DNA from: Subdoligranulum variabile
Lineage (GTDB): Bacteria > Bacillota > Clostridia > Oscillospirales > Ruminococcaceae
Length of the DNA stretch: 64,000 bases
Direction: 5' to 3'
NCBI RefSeq assembly: GCF_025152575.1
Contig: NZ_CP102293.1
Location: forward strand, 2,356,001-2,420,000
Shown here in pieces: positions 1 through 8,490 of the stretch. Every line of letters starts with the position of its first letter. Positions within the stretch are counted from its first letter, which is position 1. The notes beneath the pieces were generated by a model, which saw only the letters and a list, made by a program, of their open reading frames with translations, ran no database searches and had not been told where the DNA came from. Position numbers and translations under genes: made by a program.

Positions 1-735
1 CGTCTGCACACCGGCCTGACCGCCGACTGCACCCACCTGGATGTGGACGTGGAGAAGTACAAGAACTTCCTGCGCACCACCTCCAACATCGACGTGGACA
101 ACACCAAGTTCGAGGAGAACACCAACCTGAAGATGACCCGTCCTGCTTTCGGCGGTCACCTGATGGCCACCATCATCTGCCCCCGTTTCCGTCCGCAGAT
201 GTCCACCGTCCGTCCCGGCGTTATGCAGACCCAGGCCTTCGACGAGGCCGGTGCTGCCAAGGTCGTTGTCGAGAAGATCGCTCCCGCACTGACCGCCGAT
301 GATATCCATGTGGAGATCCTCGACATCAAGAAGAGCGCCAAGAAGATGGTCGACCTGATCGGTGCCGATGTGGTCGTTTCCGTCGGCCGCGGCATCAGCT
401 CCGACGTGGACAAGGGCATTGCCCTGGCCGAGGAACTGGCCGGCGTTCTGGGCGGCGTTGTCGGTGCTTCCCGTGCCGTTACCGATGAGGGCTGGCTGTC
501 CAGCGATCATCAGGTCGGCCAGACCGGCAAGACCGTGCATCCCCGCATCTATGTGGCCCTGGGTATCTCCGGCGCCATCCAGCATGTGGCCGGTATGCAG
601 GATTCCGATACCATCATCGCCATCAACAAGAACGAGAGCGCCCCGATCTTCGATGTTGCCACCTACGGCATCGTCGGCGATCTGTTCAAGGTCGTTCCCG
701 AACTGATCAAGGAGATCCGCGCCGCCAAGGCCTGA
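1..735 (+). CDS. etfA: electron transfer flavoprotein alpha subunit (5' truncated by window)
   Basis: This is the C-terminal 244 residues of EtfA, the FAD-carrying subunit of a heterodimeric flavoprotein that passes electrons from acyl-CoA dehydrogenases to the respiratory or bifurcating pool. The frame is open from base 1, so the true start lies upstream. The visible part reads TGLTADCT near the start, then the FAD-binding C-terminal domain with [10 protein letters not shown], the ETF-alpha signature [21 protein letters not shown] and ending [15 protein letters not shown]. Known family context: in clostridia etfBA usually sits beside bcd or other acyl-CoA dehydrogenases; that neighbour is outside the window. 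A strong terminator follows 30 bases after the stop, so it is the last gene of its operon. Assignment is secure; the electron partner is not shown by the sequence. Confidence 0.95.
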   Translation, partial: RLHTGLTADCTHLDVDVEKYKNFLRTTSNIDVDNTKFEENTNLKMTRPAFGGHLMATIICPRFRPQMSTVRPGVMQTQAFDEAGAAKVVVEKIAPALTADDIHVEILDIKKSAKKMVDLIGADVVVSVGRGISSDVDKGIALAEELAGVLGGVVGASRAVTDEGWLSSDHQVGQTGKTVHPRIYVALGISGAIQHVAGMQDSDTIIAINKNESAPIFDVATYGIVGDLFKVVPELIKEIRAAKA

Positions 736-764
736 TTTCCGGATCACGTTGATCTGAAATAAAA

Positions 765-795
765 GGCGCCGCAGCGAAAGCTGCGGCGCCTTTTT
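765..795 (+). terminator. intrinsic terminator of etfA
   Basis: Arms ggcgccgcag (765-774) and ctgcggcgcc (781-790) form a perfect 10-bp GC-rich stem with a six-base loop, followed by TTTTT. It ends the etfA transcript. Confidence 0.9.
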
Positions 796-810
796 GTGTT
801 GCAGATTGCC

Positions 811-840
811 AAAAAGGCCGCCCCGTTTTACCGGAGCGGC
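811..840 (-). terminator. intrinsic terminator of the lipoprotein gene (minus strand)
   Basis: Read on the minus strand, gccgctccg and cggggcggc pair (9 bp, one U-G) around a gtaaaa loop and are followed by CTTTTT. It lies 19 bases past the stop of the minus-strand lipoprotein gene and, with the etfA terminator, separates the convergent units. Confidence 0.8.
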
Positions 841-858
841 TCTTCACTGTTATTACAA

Positions 859-1500
859 TCAGATTTCAGCGTCCTTGCTGTTGGTGTAATCGAAGGTCAC
901 ACCCAGGGCACCGGGGACGGCGTCCATCAGGGCGTCTACGTCGGTAAGCTCGCTGTTGGTCATCACAAAGAGAACCTTGTCGCCGAAGGTGGCCACCCGG
1001 GCTTTGTCGGCCATGACGCAGACCCACTTGTTCATCTGGACGTTCTCCAGCACCGCATCGGCGATGGTCTGGGCATCGGCTTCGTCCTTGACCCGCAGCA
1101 GCACCAGACTGTAGGCCTGGCTGCCGGTCAGCGATTCGGAATATACGCCCGCATCCACCAGGGCGGCCTGGTCGGCGGTCAGGCCGGTGTGGTAGGTGCA
1201 CCAGCTGGCGTCACTCAGGTCGATGGCATTGGTGGTCAGCATCATCAGTTCCACCGGGTAGGCTTCGTAGATCTTGTCCACCATACCGCTGAGTTCGGCG
1301 TCGGGGGTCAGGGCCACGCCGGTCTCGGGGGTGACTTCCATGCCGGGATCGGAGGCAACGCCGTCGTCCGACGCCACGGGATCGTTGAGGATCTCATCGG
1401 GCAGCGGGGTGGGGGTGGCCTCGGTGGGCTCCTGGGTGTTGCTGCAGGCAGCAAGCAGCAGGGCAGCGGCCAGGCTCAGGCAAAACAGTGCTTTTTTCAT
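859..1500 (-). CDS. secreted lipoprotein, DUF4358-like
   Basis: A 213-residue lipoprotein. The signal peptide MKKALFCLSLAAALLLAACS has a lipobox (LAAC) with the modified cysteine at residue 19, followed by a Pro/Thr/Glu-rich linker to about residue 70. The folded part runs from about residue 70 to the end and contains SLVLLRVKD, then a helix, then VFVMTN-like strands. This pattern resembles the DUF4358 lipoproteins common in clostridia, which have no known biochemical role; that match is by eye and tentative. Its ATG overlaps the stop of the upstream folate cyclo-ligase (ATGA), so the two are probably translationally coupled. The location is the outer face of the cytoplasmic membrane. No enzymatic motif is visible. 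Confidence 0.8.
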   Translation of the reverse strand: MKKALFCLSLAAALLLAACSNTQEPTEATPTPLPDEILNDPVASDDGVASDPGMEVTPETGVALTPDAELSGMVDKIYEAYPVELMMLTTNAIDLSDASWCTYHTGLTADQAALVDAGVYSESLTGSQAYSLVLLRVKDEADAQTIADAVLENVQMNKWVCVMADKARVATFGDKVLFVMTNSELTDVDALMDAVPGALGVTFDYTNSKDAEI

Positions 1501-2051
1501 TGTAAAAGTCCTTTCTCGGTCAGAATTTCATCAGGGGAAAACCGGATGTCCCATCCATCGGCGGGCAGGTCGGGCAGTACCAGCGCTGCGGGACAAAGCA
1601 GCAGACGCTTTCCCTTAGCATGTGCCAAAAATCGGTCATAATACCCGCCGCCGCGGCCCAGCCGCACACCATCGGACCGGACGGCCAGGCAGGGGATGAG
1701 CAGCAGCGTGCGGTCGCCTTCGGGCGGACAGACCGCCAAAAGGTCGCCGGGCGGTTCCGGAATACCGTAGGCACCCTGCCGCAAAAGGGCAAGATCGGGA
1801 ATCTCCACCCACTCCATCCGGCCTGCCCCGCTCACCCGGGGCAGCAAAAGCCGCTTGCCGTCGGCTAAGGCGCGCTGGAGAATAGGCCAGGTGTTGGGCT
1901 CGTCGGGCAGGGAGGCAAAGGCCAGCACGGTGTCCGCCTTTTGCCAGCAGGGCAGCGCAAACAGCGCCTTGGCCATATCCCTGCCCGTAGTTTGCATATT
2001 CAGCGCGGCGCGCAGGGCTTTTGCGCGGGCGCGGGCCTCCCGTTTGGTCAT
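1497..2051 (-). CDS. 5-formyltetrahydrofolate cyclo-ligase
   Basis: A 184-residue enzyme that converts 5-formyl-THF to 5,10-methenyl-THF with ATP, a one-carbon pool salvage step in the cytoplasm. The diagnostic motif is LGRGGGYYDRFL near residue 135, the phosphate/substrate loop of the family, with the N-terminal basic helix MTKREARARAKALR also typical. The reading frame extends a further 85 codons upstream, but ATG at 2051 is chosen because AGGAGGG lies 6 bases before it and the extra residues are not family-like; the length then fits the usual 180-200. It is the first gene of a two-gene unit with the lipoprotein and has its own promoter at 2082-2110. Confidence 0.93.
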   Translation of the reverse strand: MTKREARARAKALRAALNMQTTGRDMAKALFALPCWQKADTVLAFASLPDEPNTWPILQRALADGKRLLLPRVSGAGRMEWVEIPDLALLRQGAYGIPEPPGDLLAVCPPEGDRTLLLIPCLAVRSDGVRLGRGGGYYDRFLAHAKGKRLLLCPAALVLPDLPADGWDIRFSPDEILTEKGLLQ

Positions 2052-2081
2052 GGCGAACCCTCCTTCTCCCGGTTCGCGGCT

Positions 2082-2110
2082 ATCATACCACAGGCGGCGG
2101 GTTCTGGCAA
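2082..2110 (-). promoter_or_regulatory. sigma-A promoter for folate cyclo-ligase
   Basis: On the minus strand TTGCCA (2110-2105), a 17-base spacer and TATGAT (2087-2082), with an extended TGG in front of the -10 box. It is placed 31 bases before the start codon and is divergent to the rfbC promoter. Confidence 0.75.
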
Positions 2111-2167
2111 GTAACAAAATTCTACACCGTATCCGGTGAAAACTGCGGCAAAGGGGGAGTGCCCATC

Positions 2168-2196
2168 TTGCCCGCAGCAGGAAAATGGAGTATAAT
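2168..2196 (+). promoter_or_regulatory. sigma-A promoter of the polysaccharide operon
   Basis: TTGCCC (2168-2173), 17-base spacer, perfect TATAAT (2191-2196). Transcription would start near 2203 and leave an 80-base leader before rfbC. The 2052-2283 gap therefore holds two divergent promoters and no further gene. Confidence 0.8.
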
Positions 2197-2283
2197 ATAT
2201 CCTGTATTGTTATGTGCCAATATCCCGAAAGAGAAAGAAAAACACATTGAATTTGTGTAGGAAGTAAAGGAGCCGTATTCATC

Positions 2284-2850
2284 ATGGGCAAGTTCAATTT
2301 TATCAAGACCGAGATCCCCGAAGTGCAGGTGATCGAACCGACAGTGTTCGGCGATGACCGCGGTTATTTCATGGAGACCTACCAGATCGACGACTTTGCC
2401 GCTGCCGGCATCGACAAGCCCTTTGTGCAGGACAACCAGAGCCGTTCCACCAAGGGCGTGCTGCGCGGGCTGCATTTCCAGAAGAACCACACCCAGGGAA
2501 AACTGGTGCGTGTGACGCTGGGCGAAGTCTTCGACGTGGCCGTGGACTGCCGTCCTCACAGTGCCACCTTCGGCAAATGGGTGGGCGTGACCCTCTCGGC
2601 CGAAAACAAGAAGATGCTCTACATCCCCGAGGGTTTTGCCCACGGTTTCGTGGTGCTGTCCGACGTGGCGGAATTCTGCTACAAGTGCACCGATGTGTAT
2701 GATCCCACCTCGGAAGGCGGCATCCCCTACGATGATCCCACTGTCAACGTGCAGTGGCCGGACTGCGGCTGCGAGCACAAGACCAGCGCCAAGGACAAGG
2801 AGCATACCCCCTTCGCGGAACAGAAGTTTGAATTCTTCGAGAAGTACTAA
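2284..2850 (+). CDS. rfbC: dTDP-4-dehydrorhamnose 3,5-epimerase
   Basis: A 188-residue cupin epimerase for the third step of dTDP-L-rhamnose synthesis. Family motifs are present in order: DDRGYFMETY, the substrate loop QDNQSRSTKGVLRGLHFQ with the catalytic histidine (GLHFQ), QGKLVRVTLGEVFDVAVD and the second half YIPEGFAHGF. Length is typical. AAAGGAG lies 11 bases before the ATG. It opens an operon with an ABC polysaccharide exporter and glycosyltransferases, which implies a rhamnose-containing surface polymer. rfbA, B and D are not in the window, so the rest of the pathway must be encoded elsewhere. Confidence 0.95.
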   Translation: MGKFNFIKTEIPEVQVIEPTVFGDDRGYFMETYQIDDFAAAGIDKPFVQDNQSRSTKGVLRGLHFQKNHTQGKLVRVTLGEVFDVAVDCRPHSATFGKWVGVTLSAENKKMLYIPEGFAHGFVVLSDVAEFCYKCTDVYDPTSEGGIPYDDPTVNVQWPDCGCEHKTSAKDKEHTPFAEQKFEFFEKY

Positions 2851-2859
2851 GGAGTCACC

Positions 2860-3660
2860 GTGCAAAGTTTCAAAAACAGTTTTGCCAGTTTCTGGAAGTA
2901 CCGTTATCTCTTGCAGAACCTCATCACGCGGGACTTCAAGCTGAAATACCGGCGCAGCGTGCTGGGCGTGGCCTGGAGCGTGCTGAACCCGCTGCTGACC
3001 TGCCTGGTCATGTTCCTGGTGTTCGACTCCATCATGAAGGGCCTGCGCGGGGAGGGCATCCCCAACTTTGCGGGCTTTCTGATCATCGGCCAGCTGCTGT
3101 TCAACTTCTTCCGGGAGTCCACCAGCATGGCCATGGAGAGCGTGCTCAAGAATGCGCCGTTGCTGCGCAAGGTCTATATCCCCAAATACATCTTCCCCAT
3201 GGAGAAGTGCTGCTTCGCCCTGGTGAACTGCGCTTTCAGTTTCATTGCGCTGGTCATCGTCTTTGTCATTACCTGGACGCCGGTGACCTGGGCCACCGCC
3301 TGGATGGCCATCTACCCGCTGATCATGCTCTTTTTCTTCAGCCTGGGCATCGGCCTGCTGCTGTCGGCGCTCTACGTCTTTGTGCGGGACATCATGCATA
3401 TCTGGGAAGTGTTCTGCACGCTGCTGGTCTACGCCAGCGCCATCTTCTATGATCCCGAAACGCTGTCCGGCATCATGCAGCGGCTCATCCATATCAACCC
3501 CATGTACTGGTATATCACGGCCTTCCGCCGCTGTGTGCTGTGGGGCCAGGGGCTGGATGCCACCATGATGGTGGTCTGCTTCCTCTGCGCCGCCGTCAGC
3601 ATGGTGCTGGGTATTGTGGTTTTCAAGAAAAATCAGGACAAGTTTGTCCTGTACATGTAA
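2860..3660 (+). CDS. ABC-2 type polysaccharide export permease (Wzm/TagG family)
   Basis: A 266-residue membrane protein with six predicted membrane helices, the transmembrane half of an exporter that moves undecaprenyl-linked polysaccharide across the membrane. The N-terminal cytosolic segment RDFKLKYRRSVLGVAWSVLNPL is the classic ABC-2 permease start. Near the C-terminus the interface segment reads AIFYDPETL with HINPMYWYI. The start is GTG, 10 bases after rfbC, with AAGGAG spanning the gap. The partner ATPase begins 12 bases downstream. Wzm (O-antigen) versus TagG (teichoic acid) cannot be decided from the sequence; the neighbours favour a rhamnose-containing polymer. Confidence 0.92.
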   Translation: MQSFKNSFASFWKYRYLLQNLITRDFKLKYRRSVLGVAWSVLNPLLTCLVMFLVFDSIMKGLRGEGIPNFAGFLIIGQLLFNFFRESTSMAMESVLKNAPLLRKVYIPKYIFPMEKCCFALVNCAFSFIALVIVFVITWTPVTWATAWMAIYPLIMLFFFSLGIGLLLSALYVFVRDIMHIWEVFCTLLVYASAIFYDPETLSGIMQRLIHINPMYWYITAFRRCVLWGQGLDATMMVVCFLCAAVSMVLGIVVFKKNQDKFVLYM

Positions 3661-3672
3661 GGGGGCGCACCT

Positions 3673-4449
3673 ATGGCAGCGCAACAGCCGATCATCTCCA
3701 TCGACCATGTCTCGATGCGCTTCAATCTCGCCAAGGAAAAGCACGAGAGCCTGAAAGAATACTTTGTGGCCCTTATGCACGGCGGTGTCCGCTTTGACGA
3801 GTTCTTCGCCCTGGATGACGTCAGCTTTGACATCATGCCCGGGGACTTCTACGGCCTCATCGGTCTCAACGGCAGCGGCAAGAGCACGCTGCTCAAGATC
3901 ATTTCCGGTGTGTACAAGCCCTCCAGCGGCAAGGTGACGGTACGCGGCACCATCGCCCCGCTCATCGAGCTGGGGGCCGGCTTCGACATGGACCTGACCG
4001 CCCGGGAAAACATCTACCTCAACGGTACGGTGCTGGGCTACACACCCAAGTATATCGACTCCAAGTTCGACGATATTGTGGAGTTCAGCGAACTGAAAGA
4101 TTTTCTCGATGTGCCGCTGAAAAACTACTCTTCCGGCATGGTAGCCCGCCTGGCTTTCGCCGTGGCGACGATGACCAAGCCAGATATCCTCATCGCCGAC
4201 GAGATCCTGTCGGTGGGCGACTTCCTCTTCCAGGAAAAATGCGAGCGCCGCATGGCGGAGCTGCTCTCTGGCGGCACCACGGTCATCCTGGTCAGCCATT
4301 CTATCGACCAGATCGAGCGGATGTGCAATAAGGTGGCCTGGCTGGACCACGGCCATCTGCGCCGCAACGGCCTGACCGCCGACATCACCCCGGAATACCG
4401 CCATTTCCAGAAGGAAGACGCCCTACCCGCCAAGCGGACGGAGGAATGA
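3673..4449 (+). CDS. ABC transporter ATP-binding protein for polysaccharide export (Wzt/TagH family)
   Basis: A 258-residue nucleotide-binding subunit. Walker A is GLNGSGKST at about residue 68, the LSGG-type signature is YSSGMVARLAFAV, and Walker B is ILIADEILSVGD, the exact form seen in TagH/Wzt ATPases. The protein ends soon after the ATPase domain, so it lacks the C-terminal carbohydrate-binding domain found in long Wzt proteins; substrate recognition therefore probably lies in the permease. It pairs with the permease immediately upstream, and the operon order rfbC-permease-ATPase-glycosyltransferases is typical for ABC-dependent polysaccharide export. Confidence 0.93.
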   Translation: MAAQQPIISIDHVSMRFNLAKEKHESLKEYFVALMHGGVRFDEFFALDDVSFDIMPGDFYGLIGLNGSGKSTLLKIISGVYKPSSGKVTVRGTIAPLIELGAGFDMDLTARENIYLNGTVLGYTPKYIDSKFDDIVEFSELKDFLDVPLKNYSSGMVARLAFAVATMTKPDILIADEILSVGDFLFQEKCERRMAELLSGGTTVILVSHSIDQIERMCNKVAWLDHGHLRRNGLTADITPEYRHFQKEDALPAKRTEE

Positions 4450-4456
4450 ACCACCC

Positions 4457-6328
4457 ATGAAGCAACAACCCAACAACGAACGTCCCGCCGATCTGGCCGT
4501 ACAGGACAGCGTGGGCGGGATGGCCCGCCGTCTGCTGAATCCCGCCCATCTGCGGGATCTGGCCCACCGTTCGATGGTCACTCTGCGGGAGCAGGGGGCG
4601 GAACAGCTCTGGCGGGATGTGTCCTTCCGGGTGGGGCTGGCCTTTCATCACGACGACTGGCGGCACCGGGCAGACCTGCCCCTGCGCCGCACCCTGAAAG
4701 CCCAGCGGGCCGCCGGTCTGCAGGGCCCTTGCGTCAGTGTGGTGGTGCCGGTCTTCAATACGCCGCTGCGCTTTTTCGACGAGATGGTGAAGAGCGTCCA
4801 GCGCCAGACCTATGCCAACTGGCAGCTGGTGCTGGTGGATGCCAGCGACGAAGGCCACGGGGAGGTCTCCCGGCGGGCACAACAGTACGCCGCCAAGGAC
4901 AGCCGCATCATCTGCCAGAAGATTGAAAACCAGGGCATTGCTGCCAACACGACGGCGGGCTTTGCTGCGGCAACCGGCGGCTATCTGGCCCTGCTGGACC
5001 ACGACGACGTGCTCTATCCCAACGCCCTCTTTGAATGTGTGCAGACCATCCAAAATACCGGCACGGATTTTGTCTACAGTGACGAGATCGTGCTGTCGGC
5101 AGACCTGAAACAGCTGGGCGGTTACCATTTCAAACCGGACTTTGCTCCCGATTATCTGCGGGGCGTCAACTTCATCACCCATCTGGCGGTATTCAGCCGT
5201 CCGCTGCTGGACGCGGCGGGGGCCTATGAATCCAGCGAGTTTGACGGCGCCCAGGACCATGACCTGATCCTGCGGCTCACCGAAAAGGCCAAAAAGATCG
5301 AGCACATCAAACAGGTGCTCTATATCTGGCGGGGCCACGCGGGATCCACGGCGGCGGGCATGGAAGCCAAACCCTACGCCATTGCGGCAGGGGAGCGGGC
5401 CATCGACGCCCAGCTGAAGCGGCTGGGCCTGCCCGGCCGGGCCATGGCAGTGGCCGACGCGCCCGGCGCTTTCCAGGTGCGGTACGAACTCACGGGTCAT
5501 CCGCTGATCAGCGTGCTCATCCCCAACAAGGACCATACCGACGATCTGGACCGCTGCCTGACGAGCCTTTATAAAAACGCCGGGTACGATAACTTCGAGG
5601 TCCTCGTCATCGAGAACAACTCCACAGACCCTGCCACCGAAGCCTACTACCAGACCCTGCCCCAGCGGTTTGACCGGTGCCGGGTGGTGCGGTATGAGGG
5701 GCCCTTCAACTTCTCGGCCATCAACAACTTCGGCGCAAAATTTGCCCAGGGCGAACATCTGCTGCTGCTGAACAACGATATCGAGATTCTCTCGGAAGAT
5801 TTCCTGCGGGAACTGCTTAGCTACAGCCAGCGCCCCGACGTGGGCGCGGTGGGCGCCAAACTCTATTATCCCGACGATACCATCCAGCATGCAGGCGTGC
5901 TCATGGGCATCAACGGCAGTGCGGGCCACAGCCACAAGAGCTACCCCCGCACGGCGGTGGGCGACATGTACCGCCTGGTGACTACCCAGGACTATATGGC
6001 CGTCACCGGCGCCTGCCTGATGACCAAGGCCTCGCTGTATAAGGCAGCTGGTGGCCTCGACGAAGAAAGGTTTGCCGTGGCCTACAACGACGTGGACTAT
6101 TGCCTGAAACTCTGGATGCAGGGTCTGCTTAATGTCTACACCCCCCGCGCCGAAGCCTACCACTACGAGAGCAAGAGCCGGGGACTGGATACCCTGTCGG
6201 AGAACGCCAAACGCTACGAGCGGGAGAAGGCCAACTTCTACGCCAAATACCGGCAGTATATCGACAACTACGATCCCTACTACAACCCGCATTTCAACAA
6301 TCTGTTTGAAAACTTCGGCCTGAAATAA
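4457..6328 (+). CDS. tandem-domain family 2 glycosyltransferase
   Basis: A 623-residue cytosolic glycosyltransferase with two GT-A folds in one chain. Domain 1 starts at about residue 93 (VVVPVFNTPLRFF) with its metal-binding region LLDHDDVLYPN near 180. Domain 2 starts at about residue 351 (ISVLIPNKDHTDDL) with LLLLNNDIEIL near 436 and the acceptor-side YYHPDD-like and YNDVDYCLKL segments. Such double proteins often add two residues in a row, or one domain is inactive. The donor is probably dTDP-rhamnose given rfbC, but that is inference. It follows the ABC ATPase by 7 bases. A close paralogue lies just downstream, apart from one small gene. Confidence 0.9.
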   Translation: MKQQPNNERPADLAVQDSVGGMARRLLNPAHLRDLAHRSMVTLREQGAEQLWRDVSFRVGLAFHHDDWRHRADLPLRRTLKAQRAAGLQGPCVSVVVPVFNTPLRFFDEMVKSVQRQTYANWQLVLVDASDEGHGEVSRRAQQYAAKDSRIICQKIENQGIAANTTAGFAAATGGYLALLDHDDVLYPNALFECVQTIQNTGTDFVYSDEIVLSADLKQLGGYHFKPDFAPDYLRGVNFITHLAVFSRPLLDAAGAYESSEFDGAQDHDLILRLTEKAKKIEHIKQVLYIWRGHAGSTAAGMEAKPYAIAAGERAIDAQLKRLGLPGRAMAVADAPGAFQVRYELTGHPLISVLIPNKDHTDDLDRCLTSLYKNAGYDNFEVLVIENNSTDPATEAYYQTLPQRFDRCRVVRYEGPFNFSAINNFGAKFAQGEHLLLLNNDIEILSEDFLRELLSYSQRPDVGAVGAKLYYPDDTIQHAGVLMGINGSAGHSHKSYPRTAVGDMYRLVTTQDYMAVTGACLMTKASLYKAAGGLDEERFAVAYNDVDYCLKLWMQGLLNVYTPRAEAYHYESKSRGLDTLSENAKRYEREKANFYAKYRQYIDNYDPYYNPHFNNLFENFGLK

Positions 6329-6340
6329 GGAGGCCCAGCC

Positions 6341-6589
6341 ATGAAAAACCGCTTTGATACCCAGCTTTTGATCGAAGGACACGACCTGGATGAGGACGTC
6401 ATCCACGAAGGCATCCTGAACTGTGCCGAGGGCGACTGCCTGCTGGTGGTGGGGGACGAGGACCTGATCAAGGTCCACTACCACACCGATACCCCCTGGA
6501 AGGTGCTGGAATACGCCGCCACCCAGGGTGACATCCACACCATCATCATCGAAAATATGGAGCGTCAGGCCAACGGCCTGCACGGCTGA
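6341..6589 (+). CDS. small protein equivalent to the middle domain of FakA (fatty-acid kinase)
   Basis: An 82-residue protein. The stretch LLVVGDEDLIKVHYHTDTPWKVLEYA and the end IIIENMERQ match, by recall, the middle domain of FakA/YloV (usual pattern GDSLVVVGDDxLVKVHVHTDxPG...IKIENMxxQ). The FakA kinase domain before it and the Dak1_2-like part after it are missing. The paired histidines HYH (usual HVH/HIH) are kept, whereas the cysteine of the usual YCTEF motif is replaced by aspartate (FDTQL). AAGGAGG precedes the ATG at good spacing, and the gene is tightly packed between two glycosyltransferases, so it is a real gene rather than debris. Function is unknown; a binding or regulatory role is possible. 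Confidence 0.75.
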   Translation: MKNRFDTQLLIEGHDLDEDVIHEGILNCAEGDCLLVVGDEDLIKVHYHTDTPWKVLEYAATQGDIHTIIIENMERQANGLHG

Positions 6590-6593
6590 TGCC

Positions 6594-8432
6594 ATGAGTC
6601 AGCAGACCAAACGGATCAAGGAACTGTTCGGCTACGCCCGCACTCTGACCAAAGAGCAGGGCGTTGGGGTCATGGCCAGCCGGGCCGCCGGCTTTTTCAA
6701 GCGGCGGTTTTTCGGCAAGCGGGCGCGGTATCTGCCCGCCAAAAAGACGCTGGAAACCCAGCGCAGCGAGGCCGCCCTGCATGCCAAAGAATGGCCCACC
6801 ATCAGCATCCTGACGCCGCTGTACAATACGCCGCCCCGGTTTTTGCAGCAATTCCTGGACAGTGTCCAGGAGCAGACGGCACCCAACTGGCAGCTGGTGC
6901 TGGTGGACGCCAGCGATGACGCTCACGGCGAAGTGGGCCGGGCGGTACAGCAACGGGCCGCGGAGGACAGCCGTATTGTCTACCAAAAAATTCAAAACGG
7001 CGGCATCGCGGCCAACACCAACGCGGCGGCGGCGCTGGCCACCGGGGACTATCTGGCGCTGGCGGACCACGACGATATGCTGGCCCCCCATGCCATCTAC
7101 TGCATGAGCAAGGCCCTGGCCGAAAGCAAGGCCGATTTTGCCTACAGTGACGAAGCCCTCTTTGAAAAGGTCCCCCAGCGCCCGCGGGTGGGCCACTTCA
7201 AGCCGGATTACGCCCCGGAATACCTGATGGCCGTCAACTATATCTGCCACCTGGCAGTGTTCCGTCGGGAGCTGTTTGCGGCGGTGGGCGGCGAACGCCC
7301 TGCATGTGACGGCGCCCAGGACCATGACCTTTTCCTGCGCCTTATCGACGAGATGCAGCGCCGGAACCCGGCGGCGCGCCCCCTGCACGTTCCCCAGGTG
7401 CTCTATTACTGGCGGGTGCATGCGGCGTCCACCAGCGGCGGCACCGGGGCCAAGCCCTATGTGGAGGCAGCGGCCCGCAAGGCGGTGGCCGACCATCTGG
7501 CCGCCACCGGCCGCCACGGCGCCGTGGAAGCGGGCAAGTTCCCCGGCACCTGCCATGTGGTATGGGAGATTCCCGAACCCCAGCCGCTGGTGTCCATCCT
7601 GATCCCCAACAAGGACCACACCGCCGATCTGGAGAAGTGCCTGCACAGTCTGTATGCCAAAACGACCTACGACAATTTCGAGGTCATCGTCATCGAGAAC
7701 AACTCCACCGACCCCGCCACCGAAGCCTACTATCAGCAGCTGCCCCAGCGGTACGACCGCGCACGGGTGGTGCGTTATAAGGGCGGGTTCAACTTCAGCC
7801 GCATCAACAACTTCGGCCGCAAGTACGCCACCGGCAGCTACCTTTTGCTGCTCAACAATGACATCGAAGTCATCAACGGCGACTGGCTGACCCAGATGGT
7901 AGGGGAGTGCCTGCAGCCCGGTGTGGGCATCTGCGGCGCCATGCTCTACTATCCCGACGATACCATCCAGCATGCCGGCATCATCACGGGGCTGGGCGGC
8001 TATGCGGGTCACAGCCACAAGTACCACAAGCGGGGCGGCAGCGGTTATATGTTCCGGCTGGCCACCGTGCAGGATTTCTCCGCGGTGACGGCGGCCTGCC
8101 TGCTGGTGCGCACGGCGGTGTTCGACGCCGTCCACGGCCTGGACGAGAGCCTGACCGTGGCTTACAACGATGTGGACTTCTGCCTGCGGGTGCGGGATGC
8201 CGGCTGGCGGATCGTCTGGACGCCCTACGCCGAGCTTTACCACCACGAGAGCAAATCCCGCGGTTCCGACGAGAAGGATCCCGCCAAAAAAGCCCGGTTT
8301 GACGCCGAACATGACCGCCTGTATGAGGTGCATGGCCGGGAAAACATCCTCCACGACCCATACTACAATCCCTCTCTCTCCCTGGACTATGAGGACTTCC
8401 GGGAGAGCGGCGATCTGCACCATCTGAAATAA
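6594..8432 (+). CDS. tandem-domain family 2 glycosyltransferase (paralogue of the preceding one)
   Basis: A 612-residue protein with the same two-GT-A layout as the gene at 4457. Domain 1 begins near residue 69 (ISILTPLYNTPPRF), with LADHDDMLAPH near 153. Domain 2 begins near 332 (VSILIPNKDHTADL), with LLLLNNDIEVI near 418, then YNDVDFCLRV. Segments such as VIENNSTDPATEAYYQ are almost identical in both, indicating a duplication. ATG at 6594 is used, 4 bases after the stop of the small gene; an in-frame extension to 6528 would overlap that gene and looks non-coding. It is the last gene of the polysaccharide operon and ends at a terminator. Confidence 0.9.
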   Translation: MSQQTKRIKELFGYARTLTKEQGVGVMASRAAGFFKRRFFGKRARYLPAKKTLETQRSEAALHAKEWPTISILTPLYNTPPRFLQQFLDSVQEQTAPNWQLVLVDASDDAHGEVGRAVQQRAAEDSRIVYQKIQNGGIAANTNAAAALATGDYLALADHDDMLAPHAIYCMSKALAESKADFAYSDEALFEKVPQRPRVGHFKPDYAPEYLMAVNYICHLAVFRRELFAAVGGERPACDGAQDHDLFLRLIDEMQRRNPAARPLHVPQVLYYWRVHAASTSGGTGAKPYVEAAARKAVADHLAATGRHGAVEAGKFPGTCHVVWEIPEPQPLVSILIPNKDHTADLEKCLHSLYAKTTYDNFEVIVIENNSTDPATEAYYQQLPQRYDRARVVRYKGGFNFSRINNFGRKYATGSYLLLLNNDIEVINGDWLTQMVGECLQPGVGICGAMLYYPDDTIQHAGIITGLGGYAGHSHKYHKRGGSGYMFRLATVQDFSAVTAACLLVRTAVFDAVHGLDESLTVAYNDVDFCLRVRDAGWRIVWTPYAELYHHESKSRGSDEKDPAKKARFDAEHDRLYEVHGRENILHDPYYNPSLSLDYEDFRESGDLHHLK

Positions 8433-8440
8433 AACAACAA

Positions 8441-8473
8441 CACCCCGCACATCCGAAGATGTGCGGGGTGTTT
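8441..8473. terminator. bidirectional terminator between convergent operons
   Basis: A perfect 13-bp stem, caccccgcacatc (8441-8453) with gatgtgcggggtg (8458-8470), around a CGAA tetraloop. TTT follows on the plus strand and a T-rich ttgttgtttt on the minus strand, so it can end both the glycosyltransferase operon and the minus-strand dehydratase operon. The same cccgcacatc/gatgtgcggg arms recur at 36116-36149. Confidence 0.85.
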
Positions 8474-8490
8474 GCTGTATCAGAGAAAAA

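Noticed and set aside
6528..6593. A 22-codon N-terminal extension of the second glycosyltransferase
   Set aside because: It would overlap the FakA-like gene and encodes a sequence unlike the paralogue; ATG at 6594 is natural.
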